10,150 bases of DNA, from positions 1 to 10,150 of the forward strand of contig CAMLFF010000090.1 of assembly GCA_946479185.1 (NCBI GenBank), in the 5' to 3' direction. Below the pieces are notes generated by a model. The model had not been told where the DNA came from, did no database searches, and saw only the letters and a program-made list of their open reading frames with translations. Positions 1 through 7,804 of the stretch are shown piece after piece; the first letter of the stretch is position 1, and the number at the start of each line of letters is the position of its first letter. This DNA is from an uncultured Sphingobium sp. Lineage in GTDB: Bacteria; Pseudomonadota; Alphaproteobacteria; Sphingomonadales; Sphingomonadaceae. Both the position numbers and the translations under genes were made by a program.

Positions 1-1930
1 CAATGGGCTTGAGATCGGCCAGATCCTCGCTGGAAAGGCGCGTATCCTTGGGGATGGACTTATCCTTCGGCGCGGGCTGCTCAAGGCCATAAGCGCCGAC
101 TAGCGCGCGATGCACCAGCAGATCCGAATAGCGGCGGATCGGCGAGGTGAAATGCGCGTAGGAGCCAAGCGCGAGGCCGAAATGGCCCAGCGCATCCGGG
201 CCGTAATAGGCCTGCATTTGACTGCGCAAAATCTGTTCCATGATCTGCTGGCGCGCGGCGGCATCGTCAGGAATTTGCTCGATAATGCGGTTGAAGGTCT
301 TGGGCGTCACGACTTGTCCCAGCGCGAGGCCAATCTCGAACGTATCGAGATAATCCTTGAGTGAGGTCATCTTCTCGCGGCTTGGCGCCTCGTGGATGCG
401 GTACATGACCGGGGACTTCTTCGCCTCCAGCGCCTTGGCCGCCGCTACATTGGCTGTGACCATATAATCCTCGATCAGCCGGTGCGCATCCAGCCGCTCG
501 CGCAGGGCAATGCTGACGATGCGCCCGCTCTCATCCAGCACGACGCGGCGTTCGGGCAGATCAAGATCGAGCGGGCCACGGGCATCGCGCGCCTTGGCGA
601 GCAGTTTCCAGCAGGCCCAGAGCGGCTTGAGCGCGCTTTCCAGCAGACCCTCAGCAACGATCCGTGCCGGAAGTGCCGGATCGAAGCGCTCATCGTCCAG
701 CGGCGCAGATTCGCGCCCTTCGCTCTGGTCGATGCAAAGCTGCGCCTGCTCATAAGGGATGTTGGCGGCGACGCGGATGATCGCGCGCGTGAAGCGCCAG
801 CCCGTCACTTTGCCGCCCTTGTCGATGGTGAGATGGCAGGCCAGGACGGCGCGATCCTCGCCCCCGCGCAGTGAGCACATGTCCGATGAGAGGGTGTGCG
901 GCAGCATCGGCACGACGCGATCCGGGAAGTAGACGCTGTTGCCGCGCTTGCGGGCCTGACGATCAAGCACCGATCCGGGTCGCACATAATAGGAGACATC
1001 GGCAATCGCGACGATGGCCTTGTAACCACCCGCATTGGCGGCATCCTCATCCGGCGCGGCCCAGACGGCGTCATCGAAGTCGCGCGCATCCACAGGATCA
1101 ATCGCGACGATGGGTAAATGGCGCAAATCTTCGCGCGTTTCGGGATTCAGCGGCAGGTCATGCACACGCCCGGCTTCCGCCTCGGCCTCGTCGGGAAACT
1201 CATTGGGAATGCCATATTTGTGAATGGCGATAAGGCTGAAGCTGCGCGGCTGGAAGGGATCGCCCAGCACGTCCGTCACCCGCGCCGTGATGCGCGGCGG
1301 GCGGCCAGTCTTCTCGGCCAGCACCAGGTCGCCAGGCTTCGCATCGCCAATATCGCTGATGTGCGTTTCATAGCGGATGCGCTTGTCGACCGGGCGCAGG
1401 ATCAGCTTGCCGCGCTCATCCTTGCCGACCACGCCAAGCATCTGTTCAGTTGCGCCAGCCAACTTCTTCATCGGGTGCGCGACCCAGCCGTGTCCGGCCT
1501 GCTCGGTGCGGGCGAGAATGCGGTCGCCAATGCCCAGCGCGCCGCGCTTGCCCTGCTCGATGACGCGCAGCTTGGGGATGGGGTGGCCCTCGGCCTCCCA
1601 CTTTTCCGGCACGGCGATCACCTGACCGCCATCAACTTCGATCACGCGCAGCACCGTCACCTTGGGCACGCCGCCCATCAAGTGGAAGGCGCGCGCCTTG
1701 CCAATGTCGATCAGGCCCTCATCGGCCATGTCCTTAAGCAGTGCCTTGAGCGCGATCTTCTCGGCGCCCTTGAGGCCAAAGGCCTTGGCGATCTCACGCT
1801 TGCCTGCGGCTTGATCCGCCGTGGCGATGAAGTTCAGCACTTCGTCCCGCGTGGGGAAACCGGCTGGCTTCACATGCGTGCGTTTCTTGGCGGCGGGCTT
1901 ATTGGAGCCGGGCATTTTTGGGGAGACCAT
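1..1930 (-). CDS. rnr: Ribonuclease R (3'-5' exoribonuclease), C-terminus outside window
   Basis: The minus strand reads open from an ATG at 1930 to the window edge, giving about 643 residues. RNase R degrades structured RNA 3' to 5' in the cytoplasm. Residues about 25-74 look like the winged-helix domain found at the N-terminus of RNase R; a basic, lysine-rich start precedes them. The RNB catalytic domain is shown by IDPVDARDFDDAV at residues 277-289. Its aspartates 278, 284, 286 and 287 correspond by spacing to the metal-binding D272, D278, D280 and D281 of E. coli RNase R. FTSPIRRYSDLLVHRAL follows at residues 594-610 and is the conserved end of RNB. The family is usually about 750-820 residues, so the S1 domain and tail lie beyond position 1. 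No clear Shine-Dalgarno precedes ATG 1930. An in-frame ATG at 1915 is the alternative, and an in-frame stop lies about 50 bases upstream of 1930. Confidence 0.95.
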   Translation of the reverse strand, partial: MVSPKMPGSNKPAAKKRTHVKPAGFPTRDEVLNFIATADQAAGKREIAKAFGLKGAEKIALKALLKDMADEGLIDIGKARAFHLMGGVPKVTVLRVIEVDGGQVIAVPEKWEAEGHPIPKLRVIEQGKRGALGIGDRILARTEQAGHGWVAHPMKKLAGATEQMLGVVGKDERGKLILRPVDKRIRYETHISDIGDAKPGDLVLAEKTGRPPRITARVTDVLGDPFQPRSFSLIAIHKYGIPNEFPDEAEAEAGRVHDLPLNPETREDLRHLPIVAIDPVDARDFDDAVWAAPDEDAANAGGYKAIVAIADVSYYVRPGSVLDRQARKRGNSVYFPDRVVPMLPHTLSSDMCSLRGGEDRAVLACHLTIDKGGKVTGWRFTRAIIRVAANIPYEQAQLCIDQSEGRESAPLDDERFDPALPARIVAEGLLESALKPLWACWKLLAKARDARGPLDLDLPERRVVLDESGRIVSIALRERLDAHRLIEDYMVTANVAAAKALEAKKSPVMYRIHEAPSREKMTSLKDYLDTFEIGLALGQVVTPKTFNRIIEQIPDDAAARQQIMEQILRSQMQAYYGPDALGHFGLALGSYAHFTSPIRRYSDLLVHRALVGAYGLEQPAPKDKSIPKDTRLSSEDLADLKPI

Positions 1931-1970
1931 AGGAGCAGATATAGGGGCGCGCGCACCGCAGCGCCAATCA

Positions 1971-1989
1971 ATTGACCGATGCGGTCAAT
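1971..1989. promoter_or_regulatory. Perfect 8-3-8 inverted repeat, operator-like, between rnr and the PilZ gene
   Basis: The sequence ATTGACCGATGCGGTCAAT consists of two perfect 8-base arms around a 3-base centre. It lies 41 bases upstream of the rnr start and about 70 upstream of the likely start of the PilZ gene. Size and symmetry are typical of a dimeric repressor site of the TetR or GntR type, but no regulator gene is adjacent. Which of the two divergent genes it serves cannot be told from sequence. It could also form a small hairpin in either transcript. Confidence 0.45.
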
Positions 1990-2061
1990 CGCACGCGGCT
2001 TTGCCTGCGGTCAGGGGGCTGCTATCGCTATGCAGGTTGCTGCCGATCTGCGCTGATCAAC

Positions 2062-2694
2062 GTGAAAGTGTGTCGCTTGAGTGAGATTTCCCCCGATCAA
2101 GGCCTGCCAGACGCCGTTGGCGAGACTCCGGCGGCGCGCACATCGCGCACCAATTTGTTGCTTTCCGCCAGCATCGAATCAAACGGCCTTTCCGCCCCAG
2201 TGCGCATCCGCAATCTCTCCGAGCATGGCGCCCTGATCGAAGGGGCCGCCCTGCCGCCGGTCGGCTCAAGCCTGATCCTGCGACGCCTCCAGCTTGAGAT
2301 GCGCGCAACGGTCATCTGGTCGGACAAGGGCCGGTGCGGCGTGCGTTTTGAGGGCATGATCGCCGTTGCGGGCTGGCGCGCGGGCAACTGGATTGCGCCG
2401 GTGGGCAACGCAGCGGCTGTGAAGGCTGACGGTCCTTCCGAGGCCAAGCCCGTCGCTCAAGGCGATCGCGGCCTTGATGGGCGCATCGCGGCTGAACTCA
2501 AAGCGCTCCAGCATCAATTGGCGCTGATGAGCGGCCAGCCGGTGGGGAGCGCGCTGGTCCAGAAGTTCGATGCCGTGTCCCAAACGCTCGGCCATCTCGC
2601 CGCGATCCTTGCGGCAGAGGATCAGGAGGCGGCGGTTGCGGCGATCGGAACGGCGGATTTGCGGTCCCGGCTGCAGGGCAAGCCCGCAGCCTGA
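2062..2694 (+). CDS. PilZ-domain-like protein
   Basis: A protein of about 210 residues. PilZ domains bind cyclic di-GMP and control motility, envelope polysaccharide or cell-cycle functions. The N-terminal half (about residues 24-105) has the fold signature: an arginine pair (RTSR at 26-29), the core motif NLSEHG (N-x-S-x-x-G, 51-56), and a strand pattern ending in ATVIW...GRCGVRFEG. The canonical RxxxR is shortened to RxxR, so nucleotide binding is uncertain. The C-terminal half is a charged, alanine- and glutamine-rich, probably helical tail I do not recognise. The frame is open back to a TTG at 1972, but that codon lies inside the palindrome and the extra residues are cysteine-rich and unlike the rest. 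GTG 2062, GTG 2068 and TTG 2077 are the realistic starts; none has a good Shine-Dalgarno. It converges on dapD with only 19 bases between the stops. Confidence 0.75.
   Translation: MKVCRLSEISPDQGLPDAVGETPAARTSRTNLLLSASIESNGLSAPVRIRNLSEHGALIEGAALPPVGSSLILRRLQLEMRATVIWSDKGRCGVRFEGMIAVAGWRAGNWIAPVGNAAAVKADGPSEAKPVAQGDRGLDGRIAAELKALQHQLALMSGQPVGSALVQKFDAVSQTLGHLAAILAAEDQEAAVAAIGTADLRSRLQGKPAA
2669..2691. terminator. Hairpin at the convergent end of the PilZ gene and dapD
   Basis: GGCTGC, a bulged A, GGG, loop CAAG, then CCC and GCAGCC form a 9-base-pair stem over the last codons of the PilZ gene. There is no T-run on either strand, so it is not a classical intrinsic terminator. Its place between two converging genes makes a role in transcript ends plausible but unproven. 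Confidence 0.3.
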
Positions 2695-2713
2695 ACCGAC
2701 TTCCGCGAGATGC

Positions 2714-3556
2714 TTAGTCCCGCAGCAGCTCGTTGATGCCGGTCTTGGAGCGCGTCTGCGCATCCACCGTCTTCACGATCACGGCGCAATAGAGGCTCGG
2801 GCCGGGCGTGCCATCTGGCAGTGGCTTACCGGGCAGCGCGCCGGGTACGACGACGGAATAAGGCGGCACTTCGCCCATGAAGATCTGCCCCGTCGCGCGG
2901 TCCACAATCTTGGTGGATTGGCCGATGAACACGCCCATTGAGAGCACCGAGCCCTTGCCGATGCGCACGCCTTCGACCACTTCCGAACGTGCGCCGATGA
3001 AGCAATCATCCTCGATGATCACAGGGTCGGCCTGCAATGGCTCCAGCACGCCGCCAATGCCGACACCGCCGGAGAGGTGCACATTCTTGCCGATCTGCGC
3101 GCAGCTGCCCACGGTCACCCAGGTGTCGACCATCGTGCCCTCATCCACAAAGGCGCCGATGTTGACGAAGCTTGGCATCAGGATGACATTCTTGCCGATG
3201 AAGCTGCCCGCGCGCGCAATGCTGCCCGGAACGGCGCGGAAACCTGCTGCGCGAAAATCCGCTTCTGCCCAGCCGCTGAACTTGCTTGGCACCTTGTCAA
3301 ACCAGTGCCCTGCGCCGGGGCCATTATCGATCAGCGTATTATCGTTGAGGCGGAAGGAGAGCAGCACGGCCTTTTTGAGCCACTGATTCACCTGCCAGCC
3401 ATTGCCGGTCGGCTCAGCGACGCGCGCCTCGCCCGCATCGAGCATGGCCAGCGCCTTGTTGACCGCAGCGCGCACATCGCCCGATGTCGACAAGCCGATA
3501 TTGGCGCGATCATCCCATGCGGCGTCGATTGTAGCGATCAGATTGGTGTCGGTCAT
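2714..3556 (-). CDS. dapD: 2,3,4,5-tetrahydropyridine-2,6-dicarboxylate N-succinyltransferase
   Basis: 280 residues, the normal length of DapD (about 274-284). It transfers succinyl from succinyl-CoA to tetrahydrodipicolinate in the succinylase branch of lysine and meso-diaminopimelate synthesis in the cytoplasm. An N-terminal helical domain (1-100) is followed by hexapeptide repeats of a left-handed beta-helix (about 110-235), with runs such as [20 protein letters not shown] and [18 protein letters not shown]. Asp144 and Glu192 match by spacing the catalytic Asp141/Glu189 pair reported for DapD homologues. The family C-terminal piece [15 protein letters not shown] is present. The ATG at 3556 has a good Shine-Dalgarno, AAGAGGA, four bases upstream. 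It is monocistronic here: the PilZ gene converges on it and glcG is divergent. Confidence 0.97.
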   Translation of the reverse strand: MTDTNLIATIDAAWDDRANIGLSTSGDVRAAVNKALAMLDAGEARVAEPTGNGWQVNQWLKKAVLLSFRLNDNTLIDNGPGAGHWFDKVPSKFSGWAEADFRAAGFRAVPGSIARAGSFIGKNVILMPSFVNIGAFVDEGTMVDTWVTVGSCAQIGKNVHLSGGVGIGGVLEPLQADPVIIEDDCFIGARSEVVEGVRIGKGSVLSMGVFIGQSTKIVDRATGQIFMGEVPPYSVVVPGALPGKPLPDGTPGPSLYCAVIVKTVDAQTRSKTGINELLRD

Positions 3557-3706
3557 GGCGTCCTCTTATGGATATCGGTGAGACGGATTGGAAAAGCTGG
3601 TCGGCTCCTTAGGGCGAATTTGCAACGGGCTGAACCAATTTATGGCGTGGCGTGTCCGCTGGGCTGTGGTTAGATCGCGAGCACGCCAGGACTGTGCCCC
3701 TATCGC

Positions 3707-3722
3707 CGTCACGCCGGTGACG
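3707..3722. promoter_or_regulatory. 6-4-6 inverted repeat upstream of glcG
   Basis: CGTCAC-GCCG-GTGACG is a perfect inverted repeat about 68 bases before the glcG start codon. It could be an operator for a regulator of the glcG-glcB pair or a hairpin. No convincing -35/-10 pair is visible next to it. GC-rich DNA produces such short repeats by chance fairly often. Confidence 0.25.
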
Positions 3723-3749
3723 CTATGCCTTGGATAAGAGACATTAATT

Positions 3750-3764
3750 GCGCGCTTGGCGCGC
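3750..3764 (+). other. GC-only hairpin in the glcG leader
   Basis: GCGCGC-TTG-GCGCGC forms a 6-base-pair all-GC stem with a 3-base loop. It ends nine bases before the AGGAG ribosome-binding site (3774-3778) of glcG. If transcribed it would stabilise the 5' end of the glcG-glcB mRNA or influence initiation. There is no T-run, so it is not a terminator. Confidence 0.3.
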
Positions 3765-3789
3765 TGTGCGAGCAGGAGAGATCAATCAT

Positions 3790-4218
3790 ATGAGCCAGAT
3801 CACGCTAAGCCAGGCCAATGCCATCATTACAGGCGCGCTCGCCAAGGGTATCGATGCCAGCTTCAAGCCTTTGAGCGTCGCCGTGGTGGATGCTGGTGGG
3901 CATCTGATTGCCTTTCAGCGCGGCGACAGCGCATCCTTTGCGCGGGCGCAGATTGCGACGGGCAAGGCGGCAGGGGCGCTGGCCCTTGGCGTATCCTCGC
4001 GCAAACTCGGCGCGATGGCAGAAGAACGGCCCTGGTTCGTTGGCGCATTTGCAGCCTCGGCGCCCCATCCGGTCATTCCGGCGGCAGGCGGCGTCATCAT
4101 CGTCGATGCGAGCGGTGCATCGATTGGCGCTGTAGGCGTGACGGGCGACACGTCCGACAATGATGAGATTGCCGCGCTGGCGGGCATTGCCGCCGCTGGC
4201 CTCACGGCGCAAGGTTGA
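3790..4218 (+). CDS. glcG: GlcG/HbpS family protein (DUF336)
   Basis: 142 residues, about the usual size of GlcG/HbpS proteins. Family hallmarks are visible in order: an N-terminal helix with [30 protein letters not shown] (29-46), the [12 protein letters not shown] helix, [13 protein letters not shown] (97-109) and the C-terminal [15 protein letters not shown] (112-126). The molecular role is not settled: HbpS of Streptomyces binds haem extracellularly, while GlcG of E. coli is encoded in the glycolate operon without a known activity. There is no signal peptide, so it should be cytoplasmic. ATG 3790 has AGGAG at 3774-3778, at a slightly long spacing. An upstream in-frame TTG at 3748 is less likely because it would bury the ribosome-binding site in the coding sequence. 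glcB starts 10 bases downstream, so they form one operon and a glyoxylate-linked role is inferred. Confidence 0.9.
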   Translation: MSQITLSQANAIITGALAKGIDASFKPLSVAVVDAGGHLIAFQRGDSASFARAQIATGKAAGALALGVSSRKLGAMAEERPWFVGAFAASAPHPVIPAAGGVIIVDASGASIGAVGVTGDTSDNDEIAALAGIAAAGLTAQG

Positions 4219-4228
4219 GAGCATCGGT

Positions 4229-6334
4229 ATGACACAGATGGTGACGCGGGCGGGGCTTTCCGTTGCGACAATACTTGCCGATTTCATCGAGCAGCAGGCA
4301 ATCCCCGGCACGGGTCTGGAGGCTGAGGCCTTCTGGTCAGGCGTCGCTACGATCTTTGCCGACTATGCGCCGCGCAACCGGGCGCTGCTCGACAAGCGCG
4401 ACGCTCTGCAAGCGCAGATCGATGCCTGGCATGAAGCGCGCGCAGGTCAGCCGATCGATCAGCAGGCCTATCAGGCGTTTTTGCGCGAAATTGGCTATCT
4501 GGTGCCCGAGCCAGCGCCCTTCACCATCGCATCGCAAAATGTCGATGCCGAGCTGGCAACGCTGGCCGGGCCGCAACTGGTCGTGCCGGTGCTTAACGCC
4601 CGCTTCCTGCTCAATGCTGCTAACGCTCGTTGGGGTAGCCTCTATGATGCGCTTTACGGCACCGATGCGCTGCCGGGCGCGGCATCGGGCAAGGGCTATG
4701 ATCCGGTGCGCGGCGCGCAGGTGATCGCATGGGCCAAGGCCTTCCTCGATCGCGCGGTGCCGCTGGCGACCGGAAGCTGGGCCGATCTGGGTGATCCGGC
4801 TGGCGGTTTCGCGATTGCAGAGGGCAGTCAATATCTCGGCAAGACTGCCAAGGGCCATGTGTTCCGCAATCATGGGCTACATATCGAGATCATCTTCGAC
4901 CGCGATCACCCGATCGGCAAGAATGATCCCTCCGGCATTGCTGATGTGGTGCTGGAATCCGCGCTCTCCACCATCGTCGATCTTGAGGATTCCGTCGCGG
5001 CGGTGGATGCGCAGGACAAGGTTGCCGCCTATGCCAATTGGCTCGGGCTGATGAAGGGCAATCTCACCGCAACGTTCGAGAAAGGCGGCAAGGCACTCAC
5101 GCGCACGCTCAATGCAGACCGGATCGTGGTGGATCGCGACAAGGCGCGCTGGTCGCTCAAAGCGCGCAGCCTGCTGTTTGTGCGCAATGTCGGCCATCTG
5201 ATGACGACACCTGCGATCCTGTTGGCCGATGGCAGCGAAGCGCCCGAGGGCATTCTCGATGGCATTGTCACCAGCCTCATCGCGCTGCACGATCTAAAGG
5301 GCAATGGCCCGTTCCGCAACAGCGCGACTGGCAGCATCTATATCGTGAAGCCGAAGATGCACGGGCCGGAGGAATGCGCTTTCACCAATGATCTGTTCGA
5401 TTCGATCGAGGATCTGCTGGGCCTTGCGCGCCATACGATCAAGGTTGGCGTCATGGATGAAGAGCGGCGCACGTCCGCCAATCTCGCCGCCTGCATCCAT
5501 GCGGTGAAGGACCGCGTGGTGTTCATCAACACCGGCTTCCTCGATCGCACGGGCGATGAGATGCACACATCGATGCGGGCCGGGCCGATGATCCGCAAGG
5601 GCGAGATGAAGACGTCCGACTGGATCAAGGCTTATGAAGATCGCAATGTGCAGATCGGCCTCGCCTGTGGTTTTTCAGGCCGCGCGCAGATCGGCAAGGG
5701 CATGTGGGCCGCTCCGGATCGCATGGCGGACATGCTTGAGCAGAAGATTGGCCATCCGCGTACGGGCGCCAACACCGCTTGGGTGCCCTCGCCCACAGCC
5801 GCGACGCTGCACGCCACCCATTATCATGAGGTGGATGTTGCGGCGCGTCAGGCTGAACGCCTCAAGGAACCTGTCGCGCCGCTCTCGGCGTTGCTGACTA
5901 TCCCGGTATCACCCGGCACCAATTGGTCGGCGGAGGACATTGCGCAGGAGCTGGAGAATAATGCGCAGGGCATCCTGGGCTATGTCGTGCGCTGGATCGA
6001 TCAGGGCATTGGTTGCTCGAAGGTGCCCGACATCAATGACGTTGGGCTGATGGAAGATCGTGCAACCCTGCGCATCTCCTCCCAGCATATCGCTAACTGG
6101 CTGCTGCATGGCGTATGCACTGTCGTGCAGGTGAACGAGGCGTTTGAGAAAATGGCTTCCAAGGTGGACGCGCAGAATGAAGGCGACCCGCTCTATCGCC
6201 CGATGGCGGGCCATCCAGACAGCATGGCGCTTCAAGCCGCGCGGGCGCTGGTGTTTGAAGGCGTGGCGCAGCCAAATGGCTACACCGAGCCTTTGCTCCA
6301 CGCCTGGCGCGCCCGCGTGAAATCCGCAAGCTGA
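4229..6334 (+). CDS. glcB: Malate synthase G
   Basis: 701 residues, close to the usual 720-730 of the G isoform. It condenses glyoxylate with acetyl-CoA to give malate in the cytoplasm, serving the glyoxylate shunt and glycolate use. The sequence is recognisable throughout. [10 protein letters not shown] supplies the glyoxylate-binding arginine (R319), [10 protein letters not shown] the magnesium ligand E411, [12 protein letters not shown] the second ligand D439 and [13 protein letters not shown] the catalytic base D610. These assignments rest on the spacing of the E. coli and Mycobacterium enzymes. GCSKVPD (595-601) carries the conserved cysteine. It starts 10 bases after the glcG stop, with only a weak purine-rich stretch before ATG 4229; an in-frame ATG at 4238 is possible. 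Translation is probably coupled to glcG. A strong stem-loop follows the stop within 11 bases. glcDEF (glycolate oxidase), which accompany glcG and glcB in E. coli, are not directly upstream. Confidence 0.97.
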   Translation: MTQMVTRAGLSVATILADFIEQQAIPGTGLEAEAFWSGVATIFADYAPRNRALLDKRDALQAQIDAWHEARAGQPIDQQAYQAFLREIGYLVPEPAPFTIASQNVDAELATLAGPQLVVPVLNARFLLNAANARWGSLYDALYGTDALPGAASGKGYDPVRGAQVIAWAKAFLDRAVPLATGSWADLGDPAGGFAIAEGSQYLGKTAKGHVFRNHGLHIEIIFDRDHPIGKNDPSGIADVVLESALSTIVDLEDSVAAVDAQDKVAAYANWLGLMKGNLTATFEKGGKALTRTLNADRIVVDRDKARWSLKARSLLFVRNVGHLMTTPAILLADGSEAPEGILDGIVTSLIALHDLKGNGPFRNSATGSIYIVKPKMHGPEECAFTNDLFDSIEDLLGLARHTIKVGVMDEERRTSANLAACIHAVKDRVVFINTGFLDRTGDEMHTSMRAGPMIRKGEMKTSDWIKAYEDRNVQIGLACGFSGRAQIGKGMWAAPDRMADMLEQKIGHPRTGANTAWVPSPTAATLHATHYHEVDVAARQAERLKEPVAPLSALLTIPVSPGTNWSAEDIAQELENNAQGILGYVVRWIDQGIGCSKVPDINDVGLMEDRATLRISSQHIANWLLHGVCTVVQVNEAFEKMASKVDAQNEGDPLYRPMAGHPDSMALQAARALVFEGVAQPNGYTEPLLHAWRARVKSAS

Positions 6335-6344
6335 ACATGAAAAA

Positions 6345-6373
6345 GGCGGGCAAAGCACAATGCTTGGCCCGCC
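6345..6373. terminator. Bidirectional intrinsic terminator between glcB and the DUF4168 gene
   Basis: GGCGGGCAAAGCA, loop CAA, then TGCTTGGCCCGCC form a 13-base stem with a single A-G mismatch. On the minus strand the stem is followed by TTTTT (complement of 6340-6344), a good terminator for the 6395-6847 gene. On the plus strand it is followed by CTATTTC, a weaker tail for glcB. Position 11 bases after the glcB stop and 22 beyond the opposite stop fits a shared terminator. Confidence 0.85.
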
Positions 6374-6394
6374 CTATTTCTGATGGGTGGAAAA

Positions 6395-6847
6395 TTAAGG
6401 CGTTGCGGTCGTAGGCGCCTTAGCTGCAGCGCTTGCTGCGGCAAGTTCCTGAATTTTGGTGACCAGTGAGGGGTCAGCCCGCGTCGCCTGTGCAATCTCA
6501 TTGTAGCGCGTTGGTTCAAGACCCTGTGCCTGCACCGCGGCGAGCATCTTTGTCTGCTTTTCTGCAGGAGCGATTGCCGCGTCCTTCTGAATCTTGTCCG
6601 CCTCGATTGCAGCATTGGCAAAACCAACCAGCTCAGCATCCGTGAATGTGGCCGGAGCGGCGGTTGCTGCTGCGCCGGGTGTGGATGGCGTCGCCGTGGA
6701 AGCACCGGGCGCTGGCGCCGCCGAAGGAGCAGTGGTGGTCGCAGGAGCTGGCGTCTGAGCCGGCGCTGCTGCCTGCTGCGCCATGGCTGGGGTGATGGCG
6801 GCGCCACCAAACAGCAGCGCGGCGGGAAGGAGGAATGAGCGTTTCAT
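6395..6847 (-). CDS. Exported DUF4168-like protein with Ala/Pro/Thr linker
   Basis: 150 residues. An N-terminal signal peptide is clear: MKRS, a hydrophobic core, and a probable cleavage after AMA (about residue 23). A low-complexity stretch rich in Ala, Pro and Thr (about 25-67) follows. The folded part (about 68-137) starts TFTDAELVGFANAAIE and ends RYNEIAQATRADPSLVTKIQEL, a pattern I associate with the DUF4168 family of small periplasmic proteins of unknown function. No cysteine lipobox, so it is probably soluble in the periplasm. ATG 6847 is preferred because AGAAAGG lies 6 bases upstream; the adjacent ATG at 6850 is too close to it. The gene ends at the bidirectional terminator and stands alone. 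Confidence 0.8.
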   Translation of the reverse strand: MKRSFLLPAALLFGGAAITPAMAQQAAAPAQTPAPATTTAPSAAPAPGASTATPSTPGAAATAAPATFTDAELVGFANAAIEADKIQKDAAIAPAEKQTKMLAAVQAQGLEPTRYNEIAQATRADPSLVTKIQELAAASAAAKAPTTATP

Positions 6848-7035
6848 CATAAGCCTTTCTTATTGACTGAAATCCTTACGCATGAAGCTAGGGAGCAGTT
6901 TCCCAATGGCAAATATTGCTCGACTGGCCGTTGGCTCAGCGGGGCGAAACGCGCTCTACAGGCGTAGAATGTCGATTTTTCGGCAGTGCGATCTATAGGC
7001 AATCGCGGGCGCTGGGGGCCTGATTTGGAAGAGCG

Positions 7036-7422
7036 TCACCGCTCGGAAGAGGCCAACCTCATCATGATGCGGGCAGACTTGACGGCTCTTTCAATACTTT
7101 TCGCCACGTCCGTCGAGCATGACACGCACGCCCTGCTCTGGAGGGTGCCGTTCAATATACCGACCAGTTGGGTCTCGTCCCGCGTGCGCATTCTTTTGCT
7201 GCCTGTCGATAGAGCACGGCCCAATGCCAACTCGTAGAAATGCAGCAGGCTATCCAGGACAGGAGCCAATATCTCGGCATTGTGAGGATGGAGAATGCGG
7301 TAAAGGCATGGCTGGACCGAACGGCCGCTCGTCAAAGCGTCTCGCCAGCAGCGCGCAACCTCAACAAGCATGTTCGGGCTGATGCCGAAATGGGATCGTG
7401 ACGGGGAAAATGCGTAGGCCAT
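7036..7422 (-). CDS. Uncharacterised 128-residue protein, probably iron-regulated
   Basis: I do not know a function for this protein. It has no signal peptide or membrane segment and looks like a mostly helical cytoplasmic protein. It resembles small hypothetical proteins I recall from sphingomonads with a WR...VQPCLYRIL...LAPVLDSLLHFYELALGR core. It has four cysteines (25, 39, 99, 102); the last two form a CVSC pair near the C-terminus, followed by a helix with ARIMMRL. The cysteines plus His45 and His47 could make a metal site, but this is inference. ATG 7422 has a good Shine-Dalgarno, GAGAGG, five bases upstream. A promoter-like pair and a Fur-box-like palindrome lie directly upstream, so expression is probably derepressed under iron limitation. 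No neighbouring gene is co-transcribed. Confidence 0.75.
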   Translation of the reverse strand: MAYAFSPSRSHFGISPNMLVEVARCWRDALTSGRSVQPCLYRILHPHNAEILAPVLDSLLHFYELALGRALSTGSKRMRTRDETQLVGILNGTLQSRACVSCSTDVAKSIERAVKSARIMMRLASSER

Positions 7423-7456
7423 GGCTACCTCTCAAACTAACCCCTTATTCTCTTAT

Positions 7457-7471
7457 TGAGAATTAGTCGCA
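7457..7471 (-). promoter_or_regulatory. Fur-box-like operator in the promoter of the 7036-7422 gene
   Basis: Read on the plus strand, TGAGAAT-T-AGTCGCA is a 7-1-7 inverted repeat with 5 of 7 pairs matched; extended to 9-1-9, 7 of 9 pairs match. It resembles the Fur consensus TGAGAATnATTCTCA. On the gene's strand it reads TGCGACTAATTCTCA. It overlaps a putative -35 TTGCGA, with AATAAG 17 bases further on as a -10. Binding here would block the promoter. Fur, or another iron regulator, is inferred from the motif only. Confidence 0.5.
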
Positions 7472-7619
7472 ATTTAGCGGAATGATTGCGGCAGCGCAAG
7501 GGACTAGCGCTGGATGGTGCTTGCGGTCCGAAAGAATCGTCCGGAACAGGGCTAAGTCTGGCCTGAGCGGGTAACCGCGTTGCGCCCGAAGGCGATGTTC
7601 CAGTTCTACGGGTGAAAAA

Positions 7620-7694
<75 letters not shown>

Positions 7695-7733
7695 ACGAGC
7701 CGTTCGCAGACCTACTGCTCCAGCAAGGCCGCG

Positions 7734-7763
7734 CCTATGGCCTTGGCTTGCCTCTCTTGTCAA
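7734..7763 (-). promoter_or_regulatory. Probable tRNA-Thr promoter
   Basis: On the minus strand TTGACA (7763-7758) matches the sigma-70 -35 hexamer exactly. At 17 or 18 bases spacing the -10 would be CCATAG or CATAGG, a weak match. The tRNA 5' end is about 40 bases further on. The -35 is convincing, the -10 less so. Confidence 0.35.
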
Positions 7764-7804
7764 GGCGACTTGCGGCAATGCCGCGCGATTCGTACATGCG
7801 GCTC

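Noticed and set aside
1118..1975. Long plus-strand open frame (285 codons), and another at 392-874
   Set aside because: Both are complements of rnr, whose minus-strand frame carries the full RNB and winged-helix motifs. GC-rich third positions keep the opposite frames open.
6280..6810. Minus-strand open frame of 176 codons with Arg/Pro-rich product
   Set aside because: It is a shifted-frame shadow of the exported DUF4168-like gene and overlaps the end of glcB and the terminator.
6986..7237. Plus-strand open frame of 83 codons
   Set aside because: It lies opposite the 128-residue protein, which has the better start signal and the promoter; this frame has no ribosome-binding site or familiar motif.
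7567..7594. Two small hairpins with tetraloops (GCGG-GTAA-CCGC and CGCC-CGAA-GGCG) beyond the tRNA 3' end, considered as a small RNA
   Set aside because: The stems are only 4 base pairs each, there is no T-run after them and no promoter I can defend, so chance in GC-rich DNA is enough to explain them.
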